Shown here piece after piece: positions 1 to 7,614 of a DNA stretch of 39,101 nucleotides. Position 1 is the first letter of the stretch, and the number at the start of each line of letters is the position of its first letter. Position numbers and translations under genes: made by a program. The notes under the pieces were generated by a model. It was not told where the DNA came from, made no database searches, and saw only the letters and a program-made list of their open reading frames with translations. The stretch comes from CAZGYE01 sp964530165 (GTDB lineage Bacteria > Planctomycetota > Planctomycetia > Planctomycetales > Planctomycetaceae): positions 1-39,101 of the forward strand of contig CAZGYE010000012.1 of the NCBI GenBank assembly GCA_964530165.1, given 5' to 3'.

Positions 1-1
1 G

Positions 2-136
2 GTGGCGTCGATAGAGCGTGGCTCGCGATACGCCCATCATCCGACAGGCCACGGCCGTGTCGCACTGATGTTGGTATAGAGGGAGCCAACGTTCGTCGGC
101 GCAGCGCAACTGATCGTGATAGAAGTAGAGTGACAA
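2..136 (-). CDS. Partial helix-turn-helix protein running off the left edge
   Basis: Reading the - strand from about 136 to the window edge gives an open frame with a plausible DNA-binding helix-turn-helix near its end; the key stretch is CRMMGVSRATLYRRH. The pattern (small-small-G-V-S-R-A-T-L-Y-R-R) is what is seen in helix-turn-helix units of resolvases, transposases and regulators. No ATG is available; TTG at 136 is the only candidate start I see, and it would overlap the start of the + strand amidase gene. The rest of the protein lies outside the window, so the family cannot be named. If it is a transposase or recombinase it would fit the accessory character of the next 8 kb. It may also be a decayed fragment or a chance frame. 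Confidence 0.3.
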   Translation of the reverse strand, partial: MSLYFYHDQLRCADERWLPLYQHQCDTAVACRMMGVSRATLYRRH

Positions 137-726
137 TGAGTGAGATTCTGCCGAACGTCGAGCGTCGCGAGTTGTCGTACGGTGATTACCGCCGAGACGC
201 CCGGGACTGCGATATTCTCCTTTGGGAACCGACCTCCTGGTACGGCCATGTGATCGCCGTCGGCACCGATGGTCCTTTCTCACACGTTTCATCGGCCCTG
301 TGGTGGTCCGCACGGCTGATGTCGGTCGGTTACGAGGAAGGCAAGGACGGTGTCGTCGAGCCGCTGCGGAGCGTGGTGCGGCGATTTCCCAACAAGCTGT
401 CCATCTTCCGCGTTAAAGGACCGTTCGACCGTGAAGCCGTCAAGGACCGCATGATTCGCGACCTGGGCGGCAAGTACCAGTGGTGTAATATCCGCCTGAT
501 CGCGCTGATGAACTTCCCATTCATCCGGTGGATCAAGGCCACTCCGGCCATACGGCGGCGAATCGCCGAAGCCAGTCACAAGACGGCCGGCGGCATCTGC
601 TCTCAATTCATTGCCCGATCCTTCAGCGAAGATGAAGTATCGTTTGTCCGGAAACATTACTCGGTCACCACGCCGAATGATTTGGGGAACAGTCCGAAGG
701 TCGATTACTTGGGGACGTTGGTATGA
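136..726 (+). CDS. Permuted NlpC/P60 (YiiX/C92-like) amidase or peptidase
   Basis: About 196 residues from ATG 136; GTG 130 is an alternative start two codons upstream. The layout matches the circularly permuted papain-like fold of YiiX/YaeF-type proteins. An early D-I-L-L-W strand is followed by a GHVI segment and the catalytic-type His in GPFSHVSSALWW (about residue 50), and the presumed nucleophile Cys comes late, in GGICSQFIARSF (about residue 155). Such proteins hydrolyse amide or thioester bonds in cell-wall peptides or lipidated substrates. I see no signal peptide. The gene ends in an ATGA overlap with the secreted protease that follows, so the two are probably translated together. Exact substrate is unknown. 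Family call is moderately firm; a role in lysis or wall modification is inference. Confidence 0.65.
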   Translation: MSEILPNVERRELSYGDYRRDARDCDILLWEPTSWYGHVIAVGTDGPFSHVSSALWWSARLMSVGYEEGKDGVVEPLRSVVRRFPNKLSIFRVKGPFDREAVKDRMIRDLGGKYQWCNIRLIALMNFPFIRWIKATPAIRRRIAEASHKTAGGICSQFIARSFSEDEVSFVRKHYSVTTPNDLGNSPKVDYLGTLV

Positions 727-2405
727 AACGGTTCGTTCTGGCAATCGCCATACTGCTGACGTGTGTGAGACATTGCTTGGCGGACGACCATCGGGCGGTC
801 GTCAAGATCGTCGGCGGCTGCACGGCCGTTTGCGTCTCCGAGTCGGGCCTGATTATGACGGCCAAGCATTGCACCGGGTCCAAGCAGCAAACGGTCGCGG
901 TCCAGTTCGGCGACCGCCGGGTCAGCGCCCGCCGCGTCTATGTGTCGAGTGAATTGGATGGTCCAGTTGTCTTCGACTGCGAGGGGGGCGGCTATCCGTT
1001 TGCGTCGGTCGGCACACAGGCCCCACAAGTGGGAGAGCAAGTCTACTGCGTCGGTTATCCTGGCGGTGACACCGAGAATCGCGTCGTGATGCGGGGCAAG
1101 ATCACCGGCGGGGCGATTGTGGGACCGGGATTACGGGTCAATATGGTCGACTTCCAGACGATGCACGGCATGAGCGGCTGCCCGTTGTTCAACTCCCGCG
1201 GCGAAGTCATCGGTTTGTTGCACGGTGGGAACGCTTCGAGCAGCGTGTGGATCACCTTCGCGGCAACTCGGGCCGCCTACGACGCCGTCAAGGGGTTAGA
1301 GGGAACGGCAACCAGCAAGCCGACCCTGTATGTCTTCACTTTCCCCGACGGGCAATGTCCGGCTTGTGATGTTTTCAAGGCCGATGTTCGCGCGGGTCAC
1401 TTTGACCGATACCGGGTCGAATACGTCACCTGGCGCAACGGAGGTTGGGACCGCCCGGAGGTCGCCGAGGCGGTCCGGGCCAAAACAAAGTCGACCCTCG
1501 CCCAAGCGCCGACATTCTGGCCGGCCGGTTCTGAAGAGGTCCGATCTGGATACGAACGGCAAAGTCGAAATCATTTCTTGGAATGGCTGGACGGCGTCTT
1601 TCGAGCATTAGTGGGAGTGCCTCAGGCGCTCATCGGCGTTCCGCCTCGGCCCACACCCTCACCCGATCCCATTGCGACACCGTCGCCGCAACTTGGTGCC
1701 TCCCAAGGGTCACCGCCTTCAGCGATCCCCGAACCGGCCGCTGCAGCAGAATTCGACTGGTCTGACGTCACGTTCGTCGGTCTTGCCTCAACGGAGACGC
1801 CGAAGTTCTTGAGGTTCTTGAAAGGGCCGGCCAAGCGGGCCATCGCCGAGCTGAGCGGAGGGAAGGCGGTTCTGAACATCGTGGCCGAGCGGACGCAGCC
1901 GGCCCGATTCGAAGCGACCGTGGACGCATCCGGGGCGAATCCCGATCCGCTCTACCTGCTGGTGCTCGTGGAGAAGCAGCATCTGGGCCTCAAAGGGCTG
2001 GTTGTGAAGTTAATTGAAGAGAAAGTCAGGCCGCTTCTGGGTGAGCGGGAAACGCTGCCCATCGACGTCATCTTTCGCCGGGCGCACCCCGACGACTACG
2101 CGGCCATCGAAGTCGCGTTGGAGACTCAGGAGATCGAACATTTTGAGCGATCTGAAGAACGCGGACCGGCTTCCGCTGAGTCAACGGACGTCGTCGATGC
2201 AGAGAAAATTCGCCAGATCGTCCAAGCGATTGTCGCACCCCTCGCCCGAAAGGTTGACAGGCACGAGAAACTCCAGGATTTCGTCGACCGGCTGGAAAAG
2301 AAGGCCAAAGACAAGGACGCCCCGATCTCCTGGTTGTGGGGTCTATTGGCCGCGCCGCTGGCTGCATTCCGACGGCACTATTTGGATGCAGGAGCTTCCG
2401 CATGA
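723..2405 (+). CDS. Secreted trypsin-like serine protease fused to a thioredoxin-like CxxC domain
   Basis: 560 residues. A signal peptide (residues 1-20, MKRFVLAIAILLTCVRHCLA) leads into a chymotrypsin-fold protease domain. The catalytic His lies in MTAKHC (H49), the Asp is probably D79 or D85, and the Ser lies in HGMSGCPLF (S151), a variant of the usual GNSGGP. Residues about 200-290 look like a thioredoxin-fold domain with a CPAC redox motif (212-215). A Pro/Ser-rich linker follows, then an unrecognised domain of about 130 residues, a charged coiled-coil-like stretch, and one hydrophobic segment close to the C-terminus. Upstream and downstream genes both overlap by ATGA, so this is the middle of a coupled operon. 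Protease plus CxxC suggests processing of disulfide-containing exported proteins, which is inference. The combination is unusual. Confidence 0.75.
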   Translation: MKRFVLAIAILLTCVRHCLADDHRAVVKIVGGCTAVCVSESGLIMTAKHCTGSKQQTVAVQFGDRRVSARRVYVSSELDGPVVFDCEGGGYPFASVGTQAPQVGEQVYCVGYPGGDTENRVVMRGKITGGAIVGPGLRVNMVDFQTMHGMSGCPLFNSRGEVIGLLHGGNASSSVWITFAATRAAYDAVKGLEGTATSKPTLYVFTFPDGQCPACDVFKADVRAGHFDRYRVEYVTWRNGGWDRPEVAEAVRAKTKSTLAQAPTFWPAGSEEVRSGYERQSRNHFLEWLDGVFRALVGVPQALIGVPPRPTPSPDPIATPSPQLGASQGSPPSAIPEPAAAAEFDWSDVTFVGLASTETPKFLRFLKGPAKRAIAELSGGKAVLNIVAERTQPARFEATVDASGANPDPLYLLVLVEKQHLGLKGLVVKLIEEKVRPLLGERETLPIDVIFRRAHPDDYAAIEVALETQEIEHFERSEERGPASAESTDVVDAEKIRQIVQAIVAPLARKVDRHEKLQDFVDRLEKKAKDKDAPISWLWGLLAAPLAAFRRHYLDAGASA

Positions 2406-2671
2406 CTGCGCTCATTTCAGCTTTACTGAGCTACCTCGGCGCCGACTTCTTGATGGCCGTGCTGGCTCGCTTGGGGTTCGCCGGTACGAGAGCGGCCATG
2501 ATCACTCAGGCCACAAAACGCCTCGCCCCGGTGGCTGTCCGGATCGTCGCGCGTCTCAGGGAGCGGCGGAACCAGCTCGACGCCGGCTCCAAAGAGCATC
2601 AGGAACTCGACGAAGAGATCGAGGCGCTCAGCGCGGCGCAGAAATCATTGACCGAGGGGTGGTTTCGGTGA
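2402..2671 (+). CDS. Small membrane-anchored protein with C-terminal coiled coil
   Basis: 89 residues from ATG 2402, which overlaps the stop of the protease gene by ATGA; this overlap decides the start. Residues 1-30 are hydrophobic (MTALISALLSYLGADFLMAV onward). The middle is rich in Arg, and residues 58-85 are Glu/Lys/Gln-rich with heptad-like spacing, so a short coiled coil is likely. I do not recognise a family. Size, an N-terminal membrane segment and a position after an amidase and a protease would fit a holin-like or accessory membrane partner, but nothing in the sequence proves it. Confidence 0.55.
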   Translation: MTALISALLSYLGADFLMAVLARLGFAGTRAAMITQATKRLAPVAVRIVARLRERRNQLDAGSKEHQELDEEIEALSAAQKSLTEGWFR

Positions 2672-2898
2672 ACGAGAGATTTGTGTTTCGAGTGAGCCTC
2701 CCGACCGGAAGGCCCAAGGAGCAGAAGGAATCGTGAGACGTCTGATTCTTGGACCGCTTCACAGTCCCGGTGACAACTATGCGCGGTACAAGTTGTCCGA
2801 ATCAGTACTTCGAGCAAATTGATTGTCTCAATTTGCAGCGTCGCGCCGCAAATCAGGCTTCGCGTACTACGTTCACACTCCGAGCCTAGCGCAGCACA
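2672..2898 (+). other. Degenerate stretch between the small membrane gene and the fibre-like gene
   Basis: No convincing gene. Two very short frames chain through overlapping stop/start codons: GTG 2668 to 2736 (22 codons) and GTG 2733 to 2822 (29 codons), after which TTG 2819 opens another frame. The chain looks like the remains of a coding region broken by frameshifts, possibly the lost N-terminus of the following fibre-like gene, which has no good start of its own. Confidence 0.35.
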
Positions 2899-4044
2899 TT
2901 GGAACAACATCAACAATCTGGCGCGCGAGCGGCGCAACTGGTCGTCGCCTCGTCCTCCTTGGCGAGTTCCGGCTCATGCTCATGCCACTGTCCTGGGCAA
3001 TCGTCCGGTCCAGACATTCCGCCCGAGTTCTACGATGACGACGATCCCGATTACTATGAGTTCTCCGTCCCCGAGGATGCCATCTTCGGTGATGCCGTGG
3101 GCAACGCGTTCGCCGACAATTTCACGGGGGATCCTACCTACACCATCACCGGCGGGGATCCCACCGACGTCTTCGGGATCGATCCGACAACCGGCCAGCT
3201 CATGGTCGCTGTCCCGTCACAGCTCGTTGACGGTGACATTTACCTGCTGAACCTGGAAGTGGCTGATGCCTTCGGCACGGACACCGGTACGGCCCAAATC
3301 ACCGTTGTTGCGGCAGCGGGCGCCGCCCCTCCAGCGGTTGGGTCTATTACGAATTCGTGGAACTTCGTAGGCAGCTATGGAGGAAAGGGCTTTACATTCT
3401 CGGCTGGTGCTGTACCAGAGCGAATCAGCTTCCGCCAAGTTAGAGGGCCAGCTACTATGCCAATACTTCCATTTCCGCGCACCGACTACTGGTATGGTCA
3501 ATGGGGCCATCGTACGGACGGTAGCTTAGACGCCATCGCCGGGTCGACAGGCGTCACCGGAACAAATACAATTGAACGTGGCAATGTATGCAACACCGTT
3601 GGTGGCAAAGATGCGGGTACCATGACCGTTCGCGCACTGGGCTTCGCGACCGGTGCCAACAGGTTTCGAATCGAGTTCCAGTTCAGCGTTGCCGCCACAG
3701 AGAAGAAGACTGGAGGATTTTGGACAATCCGCCCGGCTGCCGGTGTTGCCGTGTTATCAAAAACCATTGTTGCCCAACCGGCGGAGGGGGGTGGCGCGCA
3801 CACGGAGCAACAGTTAGGTAATGTCATCAGCGGATATTGGGAACCACCTGGGGCTAACGCCGGGACGACGACAAAGTCGTGGAGTGTCAGATACGACGTG
3901 CAGATCTTCTATGGCGGCGCCGACCCTCTCATCGAAATCTACGATTTGATCACCTTTTCTCCGACGACGTCACACCGGCGCGGCGGACCCGCGACGCTGA
4001 AGTCGACTGTGACGGTGGACGCAACCGTCACTATCCTTCCATAA
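2899..4044 (+). CDS. Cadherin-like surface or fibre protein, 5' end uncertain
   Basis: About 381 residues. Residues 40-140 contain an acidic segment (DDDDPDYYE) and then a cadherin/dystroglycan-type repeat: TGDPTYTITGGD, FGIDPTTGQL and the ending DIYLLNLEVADAFGTDTGT are the classic strand pattern of calcium-binding immunoglobulin-like domains. The remaining 230 residues are Gly/Thr/aromatic-rich, beta-strand-like, and unknown to me. The only start in this frame after stop 2887-2889 is TTG 2899, with no clear ribosome site or signal peptide, so the gene may be 5'-truncated. Part of its C-terminal domain recurs in decayed form at 5418-5609. Probably extracellular; adhesion, tail-fibre or surface-coat roles are all possible. 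Confidence 0.55.
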   Translation: MEQHQQSGARAAQLVVASSSLASSGSCSCHCPGQSSGPDIPPEFYDDDDPDYYEFSVPEDAIFGDAVGNAFADNFTGDPTYTITGGDPTDVFGIDPTTGQLMVAVPSQLVDGDIYLLNLEVADAFGTDTGTAQITVVAAAGAAPPAVGSITNSWNFVGSYGGKGFTFSAGAVPERISFRQVRGPATMPILPFPRTDYWYGQWGHRTDGSLDAIAGSTGVTGTNTIERGNVCNTVGGKDAGTMTVRALGFATGANRFRIEFQFSVAATEKKTGGFWTIRPAAGVAVLSKTIVAQPAEGGGAHTEQQLGNVISGYWEPPGANAGTTTKSWSVRYDVQIFYGGADPLIEIYDLITFSPTTSHRRGGPATLKSTVTVDATVTILP

Positions 4045-4127
4045 TACGATTGCGTTGATTGGCTTGCTTGGTCCGAGAGGCCGATGGAGATGCTGGAGAA
4101 TGCGGATCAGCTTCATCACGCTACACT

Positions 4128-4133
4128 GGAGGA
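4128..4133 (+). promoter_or_regulatory. Strong ribosome binding site that fixes the WD40 gene start
   Basis: GGAGGA lies 8 nt before ATG 4142. Upstream in-frame starts at 4055 (TTG) and 4100 (ATG) have no comparable site, so 4142 is preferred. Confidence 0.7.
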
Positions 4134-4141
4134 AAATTGTG

Positions 4142-5158
4142 ATGACGGCGCTCGCGGTTTGGCTTGGTTGGCTCTGGTTTGCACCCGCGGTGGAGTTTCA
4201 TTCGCAGCGGGAGGCGGTCTGGCTCGCACATCCCGCAGCAATCCGGGATCTGCATTACGCTTTGGGGGGCGAACTGCTTGTCTCAGTCGGCGACAACGGC
4301 GCGGTCAAGTTCTGGAACACGAGCGACGGCTCAGAACGCAAAACCGAACTCGCGAAAGCCTGGCACGCCGATCTCTCTGCCATTTCGAATGACGGCAAGC
4401 TGTTGGCCGTCGTCGATCGAGAATTTGTGATCCACATCGCGGATCTCGGGCGTTGGAAGGAGACCACAACGATCGACCGTTTTTCCGCCGACGGCGTGCA
4501 ATCGATCGCTTTCTCGCGCGACGGCAGAAGGCTGGGCGGCTACAGCTTGGCGGACAATACAATCAGAAGCTGGAGAACGCGCGACGGCAAAGCCGCCGGT
4601 CCGAACATTCCCGCTGGCTTTCCCGGCGCGACACACGTCGCCTTCCGGGCCGATGGCTCGACGCTGCTCACGGCCAGTAGGGATGGATATCTTGTGAAGG
4701 AATGGAGTCTGAAAACTGGAAAGCGGATTGGCCAATACGGCGTTGAAGATGTACTTTACAAACGCCCGGAGAAGATCCTGGTTTCACCGGATGATAAGCG
4801 TGTGCTGGTGTCGACGTGGCTGGGACGGGTCGTGGAATGGAACGCCAAGACGCACAAGATGACCCGCTGGATGCAGGCGCACAAGATTGGGCTGGACTTC
4901 GCCTGTTTCGCGATTTCGCGGGACGGCAAGACCCTCGTAACGGCACAAAGCAACGGCGGGTTCTATTTGCCCTCGCATCTCCGTGTGTGGCGTGCAAATG
5001 ACTGGAAACTGATCCGTGAATTCCGAACTCCTCGCCCCCTGGCGGTTTTCACCGACGAGGGTTGGACTTTCACGGCACTATCGATTAGCCCGGATGGCCG
5101 CTGGATCGCCTGCGGCCACGCCTGCGGTCACATCAGTATTTGGAAGAACCCCAACTAG
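4142..5158 (+). CDS. Membrane-anchored WD40 repeat protein
   Basis: 338 residues from ATG 4142. An N-terminal hydrophobic segment (MTALAVWLGWLWFAPAV) acts as a signal anchor, so the propeller should lie outside the inner membrane. The body holds six or seven blades of the WD40/YVTN type. Recognisable blade cores are LVSVGDNGAVKFWNTSDG, SIAFSRDGRRLGGYSLAD with TIRSWRTRDG, LTASRDGYLVKEWSLKTG, VLVSTWLGRVVEWNAKTH, AISRDGKTLVTAQSN and SISPDGRWIACGHACGHIS. These are protein-protein interaction scaffolds with no catalytic site. It sits between the fibre-like gene and the glycan-modifying genes. The partner is unknown. Family call is firm; function is not. Confidence 0.8.
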   Translation: MTALAVWLGWLWFAPAVEFHSQREAVWLAHPAAIRDLHYALGGELLVSVGDNGAVKFWNTSDGSERKTELAKAWHADLSAISNDGKLLAVVDREFVIHIADLGRWKETTTIDRFSADGVQSIAFSRDGRRLGGYSLADNTIRSWRTRDGKAAGPNIPAGFPGATHVAFRADGSTLLTASRDGYLVKEWSLKTGKRIGQYGVEDVLYKRPEKILVSPDDKRVLVSTWLGRVVEWNAKTHKMTRWMQAHKIGLDFACFAISRDGKTLVTAQSNGGFYLPSHLRVWRANDWKLIREFRTPRPLAVFTDEGWTFTALSISPDGRWIACGHACGHISIWKNPN

Positions 5159-5223
5159 ACATGCCCTAGAGAGCAAGAAGATAAGTCCAATTAGCACGCG
5201 GTCACCGTGAGGACTTCAGAGCC

Positions 5224-5300
5224 ACGTAGGGCCGGGTATCCCGGCCGATGATTCATCCCAGCGCGTACATGAGAGTGGCCGGCATGAGCCGGTCCTACGT
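5224..5300. repeat. Paired palindromic repeat (REP/BIME-like)
   Basis: A perfect hairpin (GGCCGGG, loop TAT, CCCGGCC; 5230-5246) and a second one (CCGGC, loop ATGA, GCCGG) are enclosed by an outer inverted repeat ACGTAGG (5224-5230) and CCTACGT (5294-5300). It lies 65 bp after the WD40 gene, in the non-coding stretch before the decayed fibre fragment. Confidence 0.65.
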
Positions 5301-5417
5301 CACTACGCTTGGCTCATATTGTTCACGATCGCAGCGTGGGCAGTGACCACGATGGTCCGGTTTTGCAAGCAGGTGCCTTCGCTGTGGATTGCCGTGGGCG
5401 CGGCACTGCTCCTCTAC

Positions 5418-5609
5418 GCACCGAGGAGTCAGGTAATAACATCAATGGACACTTCACGACAACTCCCAGCCACTTCGGAACGGCGACCACAAAGTCGTGG
5501 ACGGTAAGAGACGAATCTCGACATAACGTTTGGACTTCTACCGCCGTTCAGAGAAATCTGCGATATCATCACTTTTCATCCAACTTCATCAGACACGCTA
5601 GGCGGGCCG
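5418..5609 (+). pseudogene. Decayed copy of the fibre-like protein's C-terminal domain
   Basis: Translation of 5418-5510 gives RTEESGNNING... TATTKSWTVRDE, matching HTEQQLGNVISG... GTTTKSWSVRYD of the fibre-like gene (about 3798-3900). After a one-base shift near 5510 the match continues in another frame as EICDIITFHPTSS against EIYDLITFSPTTS, ending around GGP. The DNA is also similar at several points, for example the shared ACAAAGTCGTGG. So this is a partial duplicate with a frameshift. After the shift the frame stays open straight into the glycosyltransferase gene, with no ATG, GTG or TTG in between until 5691. The preceding 100 bp (5319-5417) encode a hydrophobic stretch unrelated to the fibre gene, so the junction is near 5418. 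Confidence 0.7.
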
Positions 5610-5690
5610 TCGACGAGGCAGACGACGGGGTCGCTGGCAGAGGCGAGACGTTCCGGAGACACCGCGCATTCGGCCGATCCGATCTCGGTT

Positions 5691-6428
5691 GTGATGCCCG
5701 CCTCGAACTGCGAGAACTTGACTCTCAACTGCCTCAACCATCTTGCATGGTATGGAGGACCGTTGCAGGTCGTCTATGTCGACAACGGATCGGAACGATG
5801 GGTGCTCTCGGTCGTTCGGGAACAAGCGGACCTCTTGGGTTTGAAGCTATCCATCATCCGAAATCAAACAAACGTTGGTTTTACACGGGCCGTCAATCAG
5901 GGACTGCAAGTGAGCCGGGGCAGACATGTCCTGGTGCTGAACAACGATTGCTACGTCGGCCCCGCTTGCATTCCGAATTTGAGGAGACAACTGGAGCACT
6001 CTCCACGGGTGGCGCTGACAGCACCGTTGACTGGTGACGAGGGGCACCAATCGCTGCGAAATCCGAGACGCTTGGCCCTGGCCGGTCTGAAGCAGACGCC
6101 GGCAGACTTATCCGACCCTGTGACCTGCGCCGAGCTCTGCCGGCGTGACGACGTGACGCCGGAGCGAACCCTGGCCTTCTTCTGTGTGCTGTTGCACCGG
6201 GACGCGATCGCCGAGCTAGGGCCGCTTCGGGAGATTCCGGAGTTTGAAAGCGGTCTGGGCGCCGACAACGCATGGTGTTTGGGGGCGCTGCGTGCGGGGT
6301 GGAAGAACTTGCTCGTCTACAACGCTTTTGCCGCGCACAGCGGGGGTGAGAGTTTCCGAAGATTGGGAATCGACCGACCGGCGCTCCTGAGGCGGGCAGT
6401 GAAGAAGGTCGGCCAATTGTCGAAGTAA
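5691..6428 (+). CDS. Family 2 glycosyltransferase, N-terminus uncertain
   Basis: 245 residues from GTG 5691. GT-A fold signatures are present: the usual first strand and loop appear as ISVVMPASNCENLTLNCL, followed by VVYVDNGSE, an NVGFTRAVNQGL helix typical of rhamnosyl/GT2 enzymes, and the metal/nucleotide-binding LVLNNDCYVG in place of DXD. A late GLGADNAWCLGALRAG segment fits the acceptor-side D-D motif. The conserved ISVV strand begins upstream of GTG 5691, so the annotated start cuts into the fold; the only start codons in frame are GTG 5691 and ATG 5694. The frame is open back to TAA 5505 through the decayed fibre fragment. Either translation starts at a non-standard codon or the enzyme was once fused to that domain. 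It would transfer a sugar from a nucleotide donor to a glycan or protein. Confidence 0.7.
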   Translation: MMPASNCENLTLNCLNHLAWYGGPLQVVYVDNGSERWVLSVVREQADLLGLKLSIIRNQTNVGFTRAVNQGLQVSRGRHVLVLNNDCYVGPACIPNLRRQLEHSPRVALTAPLTGDEGHQSLRNPRRLALAGLKQTPADLSDPVTCAELCRRDDVTPERTLAFFCVLLHRDAIAELGPLREIPEFESGLGADNAWCLGALRAGWKNLLVYNAFAAHSGGESFRRLGIDRPALLRRAVKKVGQLSK

Positions 6429-6433
6429 CGCAA

Positions 6434-6934
6434 ATGTTTGAGCATCTGAAGGTTTTCCGAACGGTGCTGGTCACCGGACCGCAGCGATCCGGAACGACGA
6501 TCGCGGGCAAGATGATCGCGCACGACACCGGGTACCAGTACGTCGATGAGAACGAGTTCCATGTCGACAACCTGGACGAGTTCAAGCCGATCGTCCGTCG
6601 TCGTCCTCGAATCGTCGTCCAGTGTCCCGGCCTCTGCCGGTTCGCCCACCATTTCGCTGACAACCAGACTCTTGTTGTGCTGATGCGTCGGCCGATCGCC
6701 GGCATCCGAAAATCCGAGAAGCGCATCAACTGGAGCGAGGAGCCACGGGAGCTCTGGAAGTACGGCCGGCGCGCCGGCGTGATCGCAGAGATCAAGTATC
6801 AATACTGGGATGAGAAACAACGTGCGGCCATCCCGCACACCATGGAAATCGAGTACGAGTCGTTGGCCGCCCATCCGCTGTTTGTGCCGAAAGAAAAACG
6901 AGCCCATTTCAAGCCGCGGCAAACGGTCCCATGA
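6434..6934 (+). CDS. Sulfotransferase-like P-loop protein
   Basis: 166 residues. The N-terminal VLVTGPQRSGTT (about 11-22) matches the PAPS 5'-phosphosulfate-binding loop of sulfotransferases, which is a P-loop variant without the kinase GKT. The middle contains LVVLMRRPIAGIRKSEKRI, which resembles the 3'-phosphate-binding region (R-P, then S) of the family. It is short for a full sulfotransferase (usually 250 or more), so the acceptor-binding half is reduced. It starts 6 nt after the GT2 stop and overlaps the next gene by ATGA. Role: possibly sulfation of a glycan made by the neighbouring transferases. A nucleotide kinase-like P-loop protein is the alternative. Confidence 0.55.
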   Translation: MFEHLKVFRTVLVTGPQRSGTTIAGKMIAHDTGYQYVDENEFHVDNLDEFKPIVRRRPRIVVQCPGLCRFAHHFADNQTLVVLMRRPIAGIRKSEKRINWSEEPRELWKYGRRAGVIAEIKYQYWDEKQRAAIPHTMEIEYESLAAHPLFVPKEKRAHFKPRQTVP

Positions 6935-7614
6935 AACACGGATACTTGTACATCGCCTATGGTGAATGGCATCTTGCCGAGGCCCGCCAATCGATGGCGC
7001 GGCTGCGGGCCGTCGATCCGGAAACGGAAATCGCCGTCCTGGGCGACTCGGGTCATCAAGGCAAGTACGACGCCAAGATCTTCCAGCTCGGAGAGTCACC
7101 CTACGAGAGGACGATCTACTTCGATACCGATACCTACTGCATCGCCTCGCCCAGGCCGCTGTTCGATCTGCTGGACTGCTTTGACGTCTGCATGGCTCCG
7201 GCACCCAAGGAGCTCGACATCCGGCAGTCTGCAGCACCCTTTCATCGCCGGGAGGGCCTGCGGCCGCCGAACAGTGGTGTGATCGTCTACCGGTCGGGCG
7301 ACGCCACGCAAGCGATGTGGCGGCTGGCAGCCGAGCGCTACCGAAGTCTAGACCAAGAGGGATTCCTGGCCGGCCACCCTGACCCCCAGAAGCCGGATCA
7401 GCCATACATCGCCTCAGCCATTGCCGATACGGACGTCCGCCTGCACGTGTTGCCGAGCGAGTGGAATTTTCGCACACAGTTTTTCGGCATTGCCCGCGGC
7501 CCGGTCAAGATCCTGCACGGCCGCGGCGACATGCCCGCTGCAGCCCGCGACGTCAACCGCACGCACAAGGAGCGATTATGGAATCCTCACACGAACCAGG
7601 TTCAAGTCTTCTGA
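6931..7614 (+). CDS. Putative nucleotide-sugar glycosyltransferase (DTD motif)
   Basis: 227 residues. The layout is that of small GT-A enzymes: YLYIAYGEWHLAEARQSM at the N-terminus, a middle strand ending in the metal-binding DXD motif TIYFDTDTY (D65 and D67), then RPPNSGVIVYR, which corresponds to the N-S-G-V acceptor/donor loop seen in GT8-like and related transferases, and a late ILHGRGD in place of the usual H-x-G-x-x-K-P. It overlaps the sulfotransferase-like gene by ATGA and itself runs 37 nt into the methyltransferase gene, so the four genes from 5691 to 8201 form one translation-coupled set. Donor and acceptor are unknown. Confidence 0.65.
   Translation: MKHGYLYIAYGEWHLAEARQSMARLRAVDPETEIAVLGDSGHQGKYDAKIFQLGESPYERTIYFDTDTYCIASPRPLFDLLDCFDVCMAPAPKELDIRQSAAPFHRREGLRPPNSGVIVYRSGDATQAMWRLAAERYRSLDQEGFLAGHPDPQKPDQPYIASAIADTDVRLHVLPSEWNFRTQFFGIARGPVKILHGRGDMPAAARDVNRTHKERLWNPHTNQVQVF
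7567..7572 (+). promoter_or_regulatory. Ribosome binding site of the methyltransferase gene
   Basis: AAGGAG lies 5 nt before ATG 7578, inside the 3' end of the preceding glycosyltransferase gene. It sets the start at 7578 rather than the longer frame from 7461. Confidence 0.7.
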
